Origin: Peptoniphilus lacydonensis
Lineage (GTDB): Bacteria > Bacillota > Clostridia > Tissierellales > Peptoniphilaceae
DNA: 64,000 bases
Assembly: GCF_900106515.1 (NCBI RefSeq)
Contig: NZ_FNWF01000003.1
Location: 310,001-374,000 of the forward strand
Direction of reading: 5' to 3'
Shown: positions 1-8,675 of the stretch, in pieces
Numbering within the stretch: position 1 is the first letter of the stretch
How the letters are laid out: each line of letters starts with the position of its first letter
Notes under the pieces: generated by a model
What the model saw: the letters and a program-made list of their open reading frames with translations, nothing else
What the model was told of the DNA's origin: nothing
Database searches by the model: none
Made by a program: the position numbers and the translations under genes

Positions 1-213
1 TCAGTAGGAGTAATGGGCGACTTTAGAACTTATGACTACACATTGGCACTAAGAGCAGTGTCAACAACAGACTTTATGACAGCAGACTTTACAAGAATCC
101 CTTGGGAAGTCTTGGACAAAGTTTCCAATAGAATAGTAAACGAAGTAGACCATATAAATAGAATAGTGTACGACATAACAAGTAAACCACCAGCAACTAT
201 TGAATGGGAATAA
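1..213 (+). CDS. guaA: GMP synthase (glutamine-hydrolysing), C-terminal end
   Basis: Partial gene, open at the left edge of the window. The 70 visible residues are the dimerisation/C-terminal end of GMP synthase: [12 protein letters not shown], then [17 protein letters not shown], then the terminal PPATIEWE that closes almost all GuaA proteins. The enzyme aminates XMP to GMP in purine synthesis. The final codons (GAA TGG GAA TAA) form the left attachment core of the island that follows, so the gene is left intact by integration. No terminator is seen right after the stop. Confidence 0.95.
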   Translation, partial: SVGVMGDFRTYDYTLALRAVSTTDFMTADFTRIPWEVLDKVSNRIVNEVDHINRIVYDITSKPPATIEWE

Positions 214-270
214 AAGATTATAACTTATAAATAGCTTAAATAAGCCAATCTAAAATCTAAGTGTAACAAT
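202..270. repeat. Left boundary repeat of the guaA island (att core plus flank)
   Basis: Bases 202-217 (gaatgggaataaaaga) overlap the guaA stop codon and match 14348-14363. After 15 diverged bases, AGCTT and then 30 bases at 241-270 match 14387-14416 exactly and colinearly. The two 69-base blocks bracket about 14.1 kb of accessory DNA. The 3' end of guaA is a known integration hotspot, so this is read as the left attachment site. Which of the two flanks is original chromosome cannot be decided from the window. Confidence 0.75.
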
Positions 271-292
271 ATCGTAACAATAATAATTAAAG

Positions 293-308
293 AGGTTGTT
301 GCAAAAGT
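293..308 (+). repeat. Probable left inverted repeat of the IS1182-like element
   Basis: The stretch aggttgttgcaaaagt upstream of the transposase resembles IS1182-family termini, which carry a GTTGCAAAA core. No matching right-end repeat (ttttgcaac in plus orientation) is visible in the 260 bases after the transposase gene, so the right end is probably lost or diverged. A similar end, inverted, is seen at 14725-14740. Confidence 0.55.
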
Positions 309-319
309 CCCCTATATAG

Positions 320-357
320 AAAAAAGACGAGGAAACATAAAAATCCTCGTCTTTTTT
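320..357 (+). terminator. Hairpin with T-tract between IS end and transposase start
   Basis: Arms at 320-333 and 344-357 (AAAAAAGACGAGGA / TCCTCGTCTTTTTT) are perfectly complementary around a 10-base loop. It sits just inside the IS end, upstream of the transposase ATG, where it would stop read-through from guaA into the transposase. The IS remnant at 14403-14741 has the same arrangement. Confidence 0.8.
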
Positions 358-371
358 GATACAATGTATTT

Positions 372-1877
372 ATGAAAACAACTACAAATACATCACCATT
401 AACTAACTATACACTAGTTAATGATACAATTCAACTAAGATTAAACTTTAATACAGAAATATATATCCAAGATGATGTTAAACTAAGGCTTGTAAAAAAT
501 ATAATAGAGAGGATGAACTTATCAGAGCTAAAAAAAGTCTATTCATCATTTGGAAGAAAACCCAAAGTAAATCCAGTAACCATGCTAGAAATAATAATAT
601 ACTGCTATTCAGAAGGAATATTTACATCAAGAGGAATAGAAAAAGCTTGTAAATATGATTTAAGAATTAAGTACTTACTCGATAAAGAACTACCACCAGA
701 CCATAGCACAATAAACAGATTTAGACAAAAAATTGTAGAACTAACACCAGATTTACTAAATCAAATAGTTCAAATACTGATAGAAGAAAATCAGATAGAC
801 CTATCAAGTATCTATATAGATGGAACAAAGATAGAAGTCTATGCCAACAGATATAGTTTTGTATGGCGAGGAAGTATAGAAAAGTGGCAAGAAAAATTAA
901 TAGAGAGGATAAAAGAAGAACTAGGATTAAGTAAAAGTCTAATTCCAGACCAAGTACTTCAAGCAGTAACAACAATCTTTAATCAATTGAGAAAATATTG
1001 CAAACAGAAAAAAATAAAATTTGTTTACGGAAAAGGAAAAAGAAAAACAAAAGAACAAAGGGACTATGAACTTTTAAAAGACTGGAAAGAAAAACTAGAA
1101 AGCTACAGGAAACATCTAGAAATAATGGGAGACTATAGAAATTCCTATTCAAAAACAGACCATGATGCAACCTTCATGAGAATGAAAGAAGACCACATGA
1201 AAAACGGCCAACTAAAACCAGCCTACAATATCCAATTAGCAAGTGCATCAGGCTTCATCATAGGAGAAAACATATCCCATCATCCAAGTGACATGTACAC
1301 ACTAAAACCATTCTTAAAAGACCTTTTAGAAAAATATCCAAATAAACTAAACAGGATAGTCGCAGATGCAGGATACGAAAGCGAAGAAAACTATGTATTC
1401 TTAGCAGAAAATAATTTAACATCCTATATAAAACCATCAAACTATGAAAAGTCGAAAACAAGAAAATACAAAAAAGAACAAGAATTTAGGAAAAGCTTAA
1501 AATACGATGAAAGACAAGACAAATACATATCACAAGAGGGCAAAGAATTCATAAGATGTAATGACAGATACAGAAAAAGAAAAAGTGGATACGTAACAAC
1601 AACAAAAGTCTACAGATGTTTCGATTGGAACAAAGAAGGACAAAAAAGCAAGGGAATCTACATAGCAGAAACATTTCAAAAATATAGAGAAGAAACCTTA
1701 AAAAACATAATATTCGACCAAGGAATAGAAGAAAGATTAAATAGATCGATTCAAGCCGAAGGAGCATTTTCCAAAATAAAGTCAGGCTTAAACTATAACA
1801 GATTCCACCACAGAGGAAAAGAAAACATAATAAGTGAAATATGTCTATTATCAATAGCACTAAACTTAAATACTTGA
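372..1877 (+). mobile_element. IS1182-family transposase (DDE), 501 aa
   Basis: Full-length transposase with the IS1182 layout. The N-terminal DUF772-like region includes SFGRKPKVNPVTMLEIIIYC and DHSTINRFRQKI. A DDE catalytic core follows: YIDGTKIEVYANRYSFVW, then SKTDHDATFMRMKEDHMKNG, then RIVADAGYESEENY, with a C-terminal EGAFSKIKSGLNYNRFHHRG. The first Asp of the triad lies in the YIDGTK block, the second in VADAGY, and the Glu in QAEGAFSKIK. It is intact, without frameshift. It lies between the guaA attachment site and the ECF operon, so it is a later insertion into the island or part of its cargo. Only the left inverted repeat is recognisable. Confidence 0.92.
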
Positions 1878-1886
1878 TAAAAAAAT

Positions 1887-1922
1887 GATGTTACAGAGTA
1901 GAATCATCTATTCTATAACATC
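1887..1922 (+). terminator. Hairpin after the transposase gene
   Basis: Arms 1887-1902 and 1907-1922 pair over 16 bases with two mismatches around an ATCA loop, followed by a T-rich stretch. It lies 10 bases after the transposase stop and probably ends that transcript. The rest of 1923-2137 is AT-rich and shows no gene. Confidence 0.6.
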
Positions 1923-2137
1923 ACCTTATTTTATCTGTCATCTCTTTAATTATGGTAAGTCAATAAAGAATTTCCCTAAAGATACGAAAAATATTAATAC
2001 TATAAATACATATTATGAAGTTTATAAATACCGTAAAATCCTGAAGTTAATTCTCTAATAAATATCAATATGTCTTAGTATCTTTTAAATTTTTAAATAA
2101 TCTTCCAGTTCTATAGACAGGTTTAACAGACTCTAAT

Positions 2138-3502
2138 TTACAATTCAAAAATCTCATCTGCCACTTCATTTAAAAATTCTATATCATGGGAAACAATAAA
2201 AATTATTTTATCTTTAATTCTATATTTTTTAATCAGTTCAGATATTTTTATCATATTAGCATAATCCATGCCGCTAGTGGGCTCATCATAGTAAACAAAA
2301 GTAGAGTCTTTACACATTATGGAGGCTATTGCAAGTCTTTGCTTTTGTCCTCCTGACAAACTCATTGGATGCCTTTCTCTAAATTCGTCTAAGCCTAAAT
2401 CTTTTAAAATGATTTTTGCCTTTTCTTCATCAAAATTCTTTACTCCTATACTAAGCTCTTTGAATTCTTCATCTGTGAATAATTGATGATTTACGTCTTG
2501 CATAACAAGTGAAGATTTTTTCAGCCTTTCTTTCTTGGATAGTTTTTCTCCTTTAAAATAAATTTCTTCTTTTGATTTTTTCTCAAGACCTATTAAGCAT
2601 CTCAAAAGCGTTGACTTTCCTCGTCCATTGGATCCTATTATGCCATAAATTTTTCCAAGCTTAAATGAGATGTCTTTTATACTTAAACACTCATCATCAG
2701 TAAATTTGTAGCTAAGATTTTTTATCTGATATTCTCCACCGTCTTTTAAATAAGGAACTTCTAATTTGCTTAATTCTTTATCCCTTAAACTTAAAGCGTT
2801 CAATTCATTTTTATCAAACTTTAAAAATTCACTTCTTGTATAAGTTTTTTTAAGTTTGCCTTTATCTATCAAAAATACACGATCAACTATGTCCATCAAA
2901 TAATAAATTCTATGCTCTGCTACAATTATGCTTATGCCTTTTTCTTTTAGTATTTTAAGCATTTGTGTCAAAACACTTATGCTTTTAATATCCAAATTTG
3001 ATGAAGGTTCATCCATAACTATTATCTTTGTGCCTGCTATATAAGAAGCGGCAATGCAAAGTATTTGTTTCTCACCGCCGGATAGATTAAATATATCTCT
3101 GTTCAAAAGATTTTTTATCGGGAATATCTCAAGCATATCCTTCAAACGCCTGTCCATCTCTTCTCTTGCAAGACCAATATTTTCCAAATAAAATAATAAT
3201 TCTAACGTAGTATTAACATTAAAGAAATATGTCTTAGGATTTTGAAAAACAGTTGAGACAAGCATTGAGATTTGATAAAGTTCCAAATCTTTTATATTTT
3301 TGCCATCAATAACTATTTCGCCCTTTGTCTTTGCATTATCATACCTTACAGCTAGTCCATTGATAGAGTTTATTAAAGATGACTTACCACTTCCACTTTT
3401 TCCTGTAAATAGCACGCACTCTCCCTCAGTTAAGGATAGTGATATACCATCTAATATATGTTCTTCGCCATAATTAAGGCTTAAATTTTTAACTTCTACC
3501 AT
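2138..3502 (-). CDS. ECF-type transporter ATPase, two fused ABC domains
   Basis: 454-residue protein made of two ABC ATPase domains, equivalent to a fused EcfA-EcfA' pair. Domain 1 has Walker A GKSGSGKS (residues 34-41), signature LSGGEKQ and Walker B IIVMDEPSSNLD. Domain 2 has Walker A GSNGRGKST, signature LSGGQKQR and Walker B FVYYDEPTSGMD. It would energise the membrane module encoded upstream (EcfT-like at 3496-4185, S-component at 4185-4769). The start overlaps the EcfT gene by 7 bases, indicating translational coupling. The substrate is unknown. It is the last gene of the operon on the minus strand. Confidence 0.9.
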   Translation of the reverse strand: MVEVKNLSLNYGEEHILDGISLSLTEGECVLFTGKSGSGKSSLINSINGLAVRYDNAKTKGEIVIDGKNIKDLELYQISMLVSTVFQNPKTYFFNVNTTLELLFYLENIGLAREEMDRRLKDMLEIFPIKNLLNRDIFNLSGGEKQILCIAASYIAGTKIIVMDEPSSNLDIKSISVLTQMLKILKEKGISIIVAEHRIYYLMDIVDRVFLIDKGKLKKTYTRSEFLKFDKNELNALSLRDKELSKLEVPYLKDGGEYQIKNLSYKFTDDECLSIKDISFKLGKIYGIIGSNGRGKSTLLRCLIGLEKKSKEEIYFKGEKLSKKERLKKSSLVMQDVNHQLFTDEEFKELSIGVKNFDEEKAKIILKDLGLDEFRERHPMSLSGGQKQRLAIASIMCKDSTFVYYDEPTSGMDYANMIKISELIKKYRIKDKIIFIVSHDIEFLNEVADEIFEL

Positions 3503-4185
3503 ATTAAGCCTCCCACAATAAGTCCAGCAACAGCTAAAACATAAACAAAATCAATTAACTGTACTTTTACACGGATATATCTAGTCTTAGCAATTGGATT
3601 TTCTATTGCTTTTGTTTCTGCCGCTTTTGCAATGTCATCTGCAATATTAGAAGATATAATTAGCAGTGGCACTGAAACATATTCAAGATATTCGATTGGT
3701 TTTTTAAAATTTATCCCTCTTACTCTCATAGCCATTTTGATGTTTTTCTTCTCTTCTTTAAATGATGGAAAAAATCTAAACATAACCGCAATAGGTATGG
3801 ATACATTCTTTGAGATCTTAAGCTTATCCATTGACGAAATTATTGTACCTACATCAGAGGTCTTTATCATAAAGCTAGCAGCCATAAATGGTAAAATAAA
3901 CATTCTAATTACAATAGGTATACTCAAAAACATCTTAACTATAGGGTTTAATTCAGATAACACCATAAAATTAGGCAAGGAGTAAAGTATCCCACATAAA
4001 ATAATCCATTTGAAAAGTGTTTTTTTGTATCTATTCAAATAAAACAAAATTGAAAAAATACAAATTATTGCCAATTCAAAACGGATATTTATGCTATGCA
4101 TAACAGTTAATCCCGTAAAGAATACAACTAATATCTTACTGATGGGATTTGGATTAAAGGGAGCATTTGAAGAAAAGGTAGGCAT
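3496..4185 (-). CDS. ECF transporter transmembrane protein (EcfT/CbiQ-like)
   Basis: 229-residue membrane protein with about five predicted hydrophobic segments and the CbiQ/EcfT coupling helices. The Ala-Arg-Gly-type signatures appear as AMRVRGIN (mid-protein) and AETKAIENP (C-terminal third), which contact the ATPases. It sits between the S-component and the fused ATPase, touching the former end to start and overlapping the latter by 7 bases. EcfT scaffolds the S-component and transmits ATP hydrolysis. Confidence 0.85.
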   Translation of the reverse strand: MPTFSSNAPFNPNPISKILVVFFTGLTVMHSINIRFELAIICIFSILFYLNRYKKTLFKWIILCGILYSLPNFMVLSELNPIVKMFLSIPIVIRMFILPFMAASFMIKTSDVGTIISSMDKLKISKNVSIPIAVMFRFFPSFKEEKKNIKMAMRVRGINFKKPIEYLEYVSVPLLIISSNIADDIAKAAETKAIENPIAKTRYIRVKVQLIDFVYVLAVAGLIVGGLIW

Positions 4186-4769
4186 TATACAATGCCTGCT
4201 TTTTCAAAGTGTTTCTTCAATAGAGCCTTGCCTATATATGCTCCAATTATTCCTCCTAAGAAAGCACCTAAGGCTACTAAAGCCATGTGAGGATAAGTTA
4301 TCAACTTTTCTAATACATCAACATAATCTTTTCCCATCATTGTCATAGACATTTCCATATATTTTTCTTTTGCTAAAAGCATTTGCATTAAAGAGCTACA
4401 AATCCATGTGCTAAATACTGCATAAGCTAACATGTTATATTTAAAGGAATTATAATTTCCAATCTTTCTAATCAACTCAGCTATTATCATTACTATCAAT
4501 GAAATCACCAGCACTACATAAGTATGTCCCATAGCAAACATCACAAGCGGTGATATCATACCGAATATAAATAACGCCCATGGTTTTTGAACCTTAGTCA
4601 TAAATAACATAACTACAGTTCCTGCAACTATGGCTAATACTGTCGGGTATATTAAAAACAATATCGGAATCATGCCCATCATGCCAATTCCAAACATCAA
4701 GGCGAAATATATTACAGTAAAAACACCAATGCTTACTAAATCTTTTACTTTTAATTTTTTATTATCCAT
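4185..4769 (-). CDS. Putative ECF S-component, MptD/Trep_Strep family
   Basis: 194-residue, very hydrophobic protein with about six membrane segments. Sequence character (KDLVSIGVFTVIYFALMFGIG at the start, then ILFLIYPTVLAIVAGTVVMLF and HMALVALGAFLGGIIGAYIGKALLKKHFEKAG) matches the Trep_Strep/MptD family of putative substrate-binding ECF subunits. It is followed directly by the EcfT and ATPase genes, making a complete three-gene ECF importer. No substrate can be assigned from sequence. The nearby Fur-like box hints at a role in metal or iron physiology. Confidence 0.8.
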   Translation of the reverse strand: MDNKKLKVKDLVSIGVFTVIYFALMFGIGMMGMIPILFLIYPTVLAIVAGTVVMLFMTKVQKPWALFIFGMISPLVMFAMGHTYVVLVISLIVMIIAELIRKIGNYNSFKYNMLAYAVFSTWICSSLMQMLLAKEKYMEMSMTMMGKDYVDVLEKLITYPHMALVALGAFLGGIIGAYIGKALLKKHFEKAGIV

Positions 4770-4827
4770 TTTAACCTACTAATAAATAAATTCTTCTGCT
4801 ATTTTTGTTTTTCTTTTTATTTTATTT

Positions 4828-6129
4828 TTAATCATTTACATTCATATTTGAAAGAGCCTTTGCTTGCATTGCTAAACCTACCATTATCATAGTAAAATCT
4901 ACAACTGGTTCTGTCCACCAAACAGCCCCTGCTCCAAATACTCTTGGTAATATAAGTAAGGCTGGAGCAAGTAGTATTAGCTGTCTTAACATTACAATCA
5001 TTCCAGCTTTTTTTCCATCCCCTATCGCTTGGAAAAAAGTTATTGTCATAATCATAATTCCATAAAGAATAAATACTGAATAGAACATTCTGAAATTATT
5101 AACTCCGCTTGAAATTATATCCTGACTTACTTTAAATAAACCAAGTAACTGTTTTGAAAATACTTGTGCTGGTAACCAAAAAATTGCTGCAAGTACTGTT
5201 CCTCCTATAGAAAATATCTTCATAGTTTCCTTTACTCTATCGTATTGTTTTGCTCCAAAGTTTGTACCAATAATCGGCTGTAACCCCTGACTCATTCCCC
5301 AAATTGGTATAAATGAAAATCCATAAAATCTCAAAGTTGCTGACATTAATATTGCATTTGAATCTCCTCCGTATTTAAAAGCTTGTCTATAAAGCAATGT
5401 TTGCTGAACCATGAAAAATACTTGCATAATCATAGCTGATACTCCTACTCCAAACATTTCCTTTGATATATCTTTTTCTTTTTTTATTTTCCCTATTTTT
5501 ACATTTTCACTTTTATTTTTAAAATAATAAAGAGTAATAATAGCTTGAATTATTTGTGCTGTTACAGTTGCTATAGCTGCTCCCTCAATGGCATAATCAC
5601 CCATTAATTTCATTAGTATTGGATCAAGAGCTATATTGATAAAGGCACCAAGTCCCATAATAGTCATTGCTCTTTTCATAAGACCTTCACCACGCATTAC
5701 CATATTAGCTGACTGGGTAAAGTTTACAAATATTGAACCTATAAATATTACTCTTAAATATCTTATTCCTAATGCCTTTATTTCTCCTGTTGCTCCAACT
5801 AAATCTAAAAAATATGGTCCTAGAAGTATTCCTCCTATTGTTATAATCGTTGAAAAAAAGATAACCCAATAGATAAGATTTCCCATAAGTTTGTCTATAG
5901 TATCATTATCACCTTTTCCCATGGCTCTTGATAAAATGGATGCCGAACCTATCCCTATAAGCGTTGCAATCCCATTATTAAAAAATGTAAGTGGCATAGC
6001 TATTGAGCAAGCCGCCATAGCATTCTCACCAATTATTTGTCCAGCAAATATTCCATCCATAAGTGGATATAGGCCTATAACTACCATCCCAATTACTGCT
6101 GGTATAGATAATTGAAACATTAAAGACAA
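4828..6129 (-). CDS. MATE-family efflux transporter, N-terminus altered
   Basis: 433-residue protein with about twelve hydrophobic segments and typical MATE features: QLSIPAVIGMVVIGLYPLMDGIFAG at the start, GEGLMKRAMTIMGLGAFINIALDPILM in the middle. MATE proteins exchange Na+ or H+ for cationic drugs or metabolites. The frame opens at a TTG (6127-6129) or an ATG at 6118-6120 with no good ribosome-binding site. The usual 10-25 residues before the first helix are missing because the upstream sequence is the truncated ABC exporter. It may be translated only by coupling from that remnant. It probably belongs to the same transcript as the ECF genes. Confidence 0.82.
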   Translation of the reverse strand: MSLMFQLSIPAVIGMVVIGLYPLMDGIFAGQIIGENAMAACSIAMPLTFFNNGIATLIGIGSASILSRAMGKGDNDTIDKLMGNLIYWVIFFSTIITIGGILLGPYFLDLVGATGEIKALGIRYLRVIFIGSIFVNFTQSANMVMRGEGLMKRAMTIMGLGAFINIALDPILMKLMGDYAIEGAAIATVTAQIIQAIITLYYFKNKSENVKIGKIKKEKDISKEMFGVGVSAMIMQVFFMVQQTLLYRQAFKYGGDSNAILMSATLRFYGFSFIPIWGMSQGLQPIIGTNFGAKQYDRVKETMKIFSIGGTVLAAIFWLPAQVFSKQLLGLFKVSQDIISSGVNNFRMFYSVFILYGIMIMTITFFQAIGDGKKAGMIVMLRQLILLAPALLILPRVFGAGAVWWTEPVVDFTMIMVGLAMQAKALSNMNVND

Positions 6130-6697
6130 TGGCTTCTTGGTATATCTTCATAAATTCTTGTTCACCCATCATTGCCCCTAAAATTAAGCCACCAATTATT
6201 GTAAGAGCAAGCAAGGTTATGCCAACTCTTATACTTACTATAAAGCCTAGTACAAGGACAAGTATAGGTGTAACTATTGCCTGAGAGCTATCTGGAATCA
6301 TGTGAGCTACAACCTGATGAGTTTGTGCGGCGTTGTCATCTATTATCTTTCTTATTTGACCAGATGGATTCAAGTCAAAGAACCTAAAACTAGCTTTCTC
6401 TAAACCATCGATCCCTCTTTTCCTCAAATTTGTTTCAAGCCTAAATCCCAAGATGTGTGAAAACATTCCTGAAACAAAATAAAATACCGCTCCAATTGTT
6501 AGTGTAATAACAGATTTTAATGCTAATCTCTCTGCACCAGATAAATTTGAATTAATTATTAACTTATCTAGAAATTTGTAGATTATATAATATCCATATA
6601 CCGTAAGCACAGCAGATATAGCAGAAAAAACTATAGCTAAAACCCCAAGATATTTTTTATCCTCTACATAAGCAAATAGTTTTTTGTAAATCTTCAT
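6130..6697 (-). pseudogene. ABC exporter-type transporter, truncated to its first ~190 residues
   Basis: Starts at the ATG at 6695-6697, placed well after AGGAG (6706-6710). It encodes the transmembrane half of an exporter-fold ABC transporter: helices near residues 15-45 and 60-85, then FRFFDLNPSGQIRKIIDDNA and HMIPDSSQAIVTPILVLVLGF. Homology stops around GEQEFMKIYQEA, where a normal protein would continue for about 380 residues including the nucleotide-binding domain. The frame then runs out of frame through the start of the MATE gene to 6026. A deletion therefore removed the rest of this gene, probably a partner ABC gene, and the MATE start. Confidence 0.8.
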
Positions 6698-6747
6698 AAT
6701 CATATCTCCTTTCTTTGATATCCCTTTTAGATATAAATTTCCTTATT

Positions 6748-6762
6748 TGATAATAAGTATCA
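6748..6762. promoter_or_regulatory. Fur-like operator between AraC regulator and ABC/MATE/ECF operon
   Basis: TGATAATAAGTATCA matches the Bacillus 7-1-7 Fur consensus TGATAATnATTATCA at 14 of 15 positions counting the free centre. It lies in the divergent intergenic region, about 50 bases upstream of the ABC remnant start and 95 upstream of the AraC start. This suggests iron-responsive repression of one or both transcripts. PerR or another Fur-family protein cannot be excluded. Confidence 0.55.
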
Positions 6763-6857
6763 TTGCTTTCATATTATATATCGGTTATAATTGCTAATAC
6801 AATAGTTTTGAATTAATAAGGCTAATTGGAATATTGTCTAAAAGGGATAGGTGTATT

Positions 6858-7850
6858 ATGTCATATTATGATTTTGTAAAAGAATATATGAAAGTGGATG
6901 AATGTAAAAACAATAAGAAGTATTCAAGTGCAGGGCACACTTTTTGTTGGAGTAAAGATGATTCAACTTATGCAGAAGGGCTTTATTGGTTCTATGAAGA
7001 AGATGGATTTATTATTGATGTCCATGATTTTTATATCAGAGAAGAAGTAATTCAAAATAGCACTTATAGCATGGCAGATTATGTTTCAATTTATTCAAGT
7101 TACATTGTCAGCGCAAATGGAGAAAAATTTAATCCATATCAAAATCTTACCGCAAACTCTTTATGTACTTTTGACTTTGACAATATAAAAGACGATTTTG
7201 TTTTTTTATTACACGAGAATTGTTGTTATCTTGCTGTTTCCATTGGTTTTAAAAAAGAGCTAATAGAAAAACATTTAGCATCTATTAACATTAATCCGGA
7301 ATCATTTTATTCATCTTTACTTCAACCGAATCAAATAATTCTTACAAAATCCTTAGAAAAAGTGGCAATGGAAATATTAAATTGTAAGATGGACCCTCCT
7401 GCCGCTGATTTTTTCTTTAAAGCCAAAGCAAATGAATGGGTAAGTATTGTAATCAATACCTACTTAAATAGGAAAAAATATAAAATTGAATCTGATGATA
7501 ATAAAGCACTTGAAGATGTGGCAAGATTCTTAGATGATCATTTCGCCATGAATGTAAATCAAGAAACCCTTGAAAAAATATCTAAAATGAGCGGAACAAA
7601 ATTAAAAAATTTGTTTAAAGAAAAATATGGTCAAAGCATTACAGAATACACCCAAAGAAAAAGAATGAATGTAGCTGAAACTCTTCTCTTAAATACCGAA
7701 CTACCTATAAAGGAAATATCCGAATCTGTTGGATACACATCCCATAGCAAATTTTCCATTTATTACAAAAGATATAAAGGAAAACTTCCTAGTGAGGTTC
7801 GTAGTTTAGCTTGCAAACATCACAATTTAAAATGCGATTATTGTAATTGA
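6858..7850 (+). CDS. AraC-family transcriptional regulator
   Basis: 330-residue protein. The last ~100 residues form the double helix-turn-helix AraC domain (KISKMSGTKLKNLFKEKYGQSI, then IKEISESVGYTSHSKFSIYYKRYKGKLPSEVR). The N-terminal ~220 residues are an unassigned effector domain. The ATG at 6858 is preferred because AGGTG lies just upstream; an in-frame TTG at 6834 has no such site. It is divergent from the ABC/MATE/ECF operon with a Fur-like box between them, like the arrangement of iron-related AraC activators and exporter-fold ABC genes. It probably controls that operon. The protein ends in a Cys/His-rich tail (CKHHNLKCDYCN), which could bind metal. Confidence 0.9.
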   Translation: MSYYDFVKEYMKVDECKNNKKYSSAGHTFCWSKDDSTYAEGLYWFYEEDGFIIDVHDFYIREEVIQNSTYSMADYVSIYSSYIVSANGEKFNPYQNLTANSLCTFDFDNIKDDFVFLLHENCCYLAVSIGFKKELIEKHLASININPESFYSSLLQPNQIILTKSLEKVAMEILNCKMDPPAADFFFKAKANEWVSIVINTYLNRKKYKIESDDNKALEDVARFLDDHFAMNVNQETLEKISKMSGTKLKNLFKEKYGQSITEYTQRKRMNVAETLLLNTELPIKEISESVGYTSHSKFSIYYKRYKGKLPSEVRSLACKHHNLKCDYCN

Positions 7851-7944
7851 AGTAATTTTTACAAGCCATGTTTTTATATGAGTTTAGGTGGATATGCATA
7901 TATAGTCTGAATAAATTTGATTTGAAAAATCGGCAAAAAATAAA

Positions 7945-7962
7945 GGCAGTCCTAAGACTGCC
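7945..7962 (-). terminator. Terminator hairpin for a minus-strand remnant
   Basis: GGCAGTC-CTAA-GACTGCC forms a perfect 7-bp stem. On the minus strand it is followed by a T-rich run (tttattttttg), on the plus strand not. It therefore serves the minus-strand reading frame that ends just to its right at about 7978. Confidence 0.6.
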
Positions 7963-7977
7963 GATATTTATCTCTCT

Positions 7978-8125
7978 GTTGCTTTGCTATGTTCTTTCTT
8001 ATTTGACTTAACTTTGTCATCTGTCTTAAAGCTTTTTATTTGCCCTAATATGGACTTTTTATCCTTGTCTTTACTCTCTACTTGTTCTTTTGCTTTTAAG
8101 AGCTTAGAAGACAAAAAGAGATATT
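7978..8125 (-). pseudogene. 3' remnant of an unrecognised charged protein
   Basis: On the minus strand an open frame of about 50 codons reads LLKAKEQVESKDKDKKSIL, then GQIKSFKTDDKVKSNKKEHS, and ends KATER-stop, followed at once by a terminator hairpin. A stop lies in frame upstream and there is no start codon context. Lysine-rich C-terminal tails like this occur in proteins of conjugative elements, so it may be a scar of the mobile element that brought element A. The function is not recognised. Confidence 0.35.
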
Positions 8126-8140
8126 ATATTAAAACAATAT

Positions 8141-8287
8141 TTCTCCGGTACTGGGACTGGGACGGGACTAAAAATCTGAAAACGTCCTATAATTAGGTGG
8201 ATTTAGTGATATTATAAAAAATAGAATCTAGTATTTTGAATGGTTTTGGATATATTGTACGTTTGGAAAAGAAGAATGGGAATAAAA
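8141..8287. repeat. Right-end repeat of element A with attachment core (copy 1)
   Basis: 147 bases starting ttctccggtactgggactgg and ending in the guaA-derived core gaatgggaataaaa (8274-8287). Copy 2 at 14215-14361 has the same length with about nine substitutions (about 94% identical). The repeat ends precisely at the guaA-like core, so it is read as the conserved right end of two related integrative elements sitting in tandem. Recombination between copies would remove 6074 bp carrying the restriction/PHP module. Confidence 0.85.
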
Positions 8288-8302
8288 TTAATATAAGCTT
8301 GC

Positions 8303-8334
8303 AAGACCTTAGTTAATACTAGGGTCTTTTTTTT
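8303..8334 (+). terminator. Terminator hairpin just inside element B
   Basis: AAGACCTTAGT pairs with ACTAGGGTCTT around a TAAT loop, followed by eight T. It lies 16 bases after the attachment core and insulates element B from transcription entering from the left. The following stretch 8335-8675 is strongly AT-rich, contains no gene, and holds the palindrome at 8405-8418. Confidence 0.8.
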
Positions 8335-8404
8335 GAAAACAACAAATAAAAAAATCGCTTTGCGAAAATATAAAGTTTTAAATTATAAAAAATTTTTTTG
8401 AAAT

Positions 8405-8418
8405 CTTAGATATCTAAG
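8405..8418. promoter_or_regulatory. Perfect 14-bp palindrome upstream of the RM gene
   Basis: CTTAGATATCTAAG is a perfect dyad in the 340-base AT-rich leader of the restriction-modification gene, followed 10-20 bases later by TATGAT-like sequences that could serve as a -10 element. It could be an operator for a regulator of the RM genes. No controller gene is seen next to it, so the role is speculative. Confidence 0.3.
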
Positions 8419-8675
8419 AGATTTTAAAATATGATATGATTATTATTAGATGGATATTAATTTTCGAAAAATAAGTACAAGAAAGTTTATTAAAAATTTT
8501 AAGATTATTTTTTTTAGATAAGGTTTAAAAAGAAAAGTAAATATAAAATTTTAAAAAGAAAGAGCTATTAAAGGATATTGCTTAATTTTTATAACAAAAT
8601 TAAATCTAAAAGAACATAAAAAAGTTGTGTCCTGGAACTTAAGTTTTAAAATCTTCTGGAGTATGTGAGGTAATT

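Noticed and set aside
1887-1922. Hairpin considered as the right inverted repeat of the IS
   Set aside because: It is self-complementary and does not match the left end; it is better read as a terminator.
7984-8196. Plus-strand open frame of 70 codons
   Set aside because: It runs through the minus-strand remnant and into the 147-bp attachment repeat, has no ribosome-binding site and no protein-like pattern.
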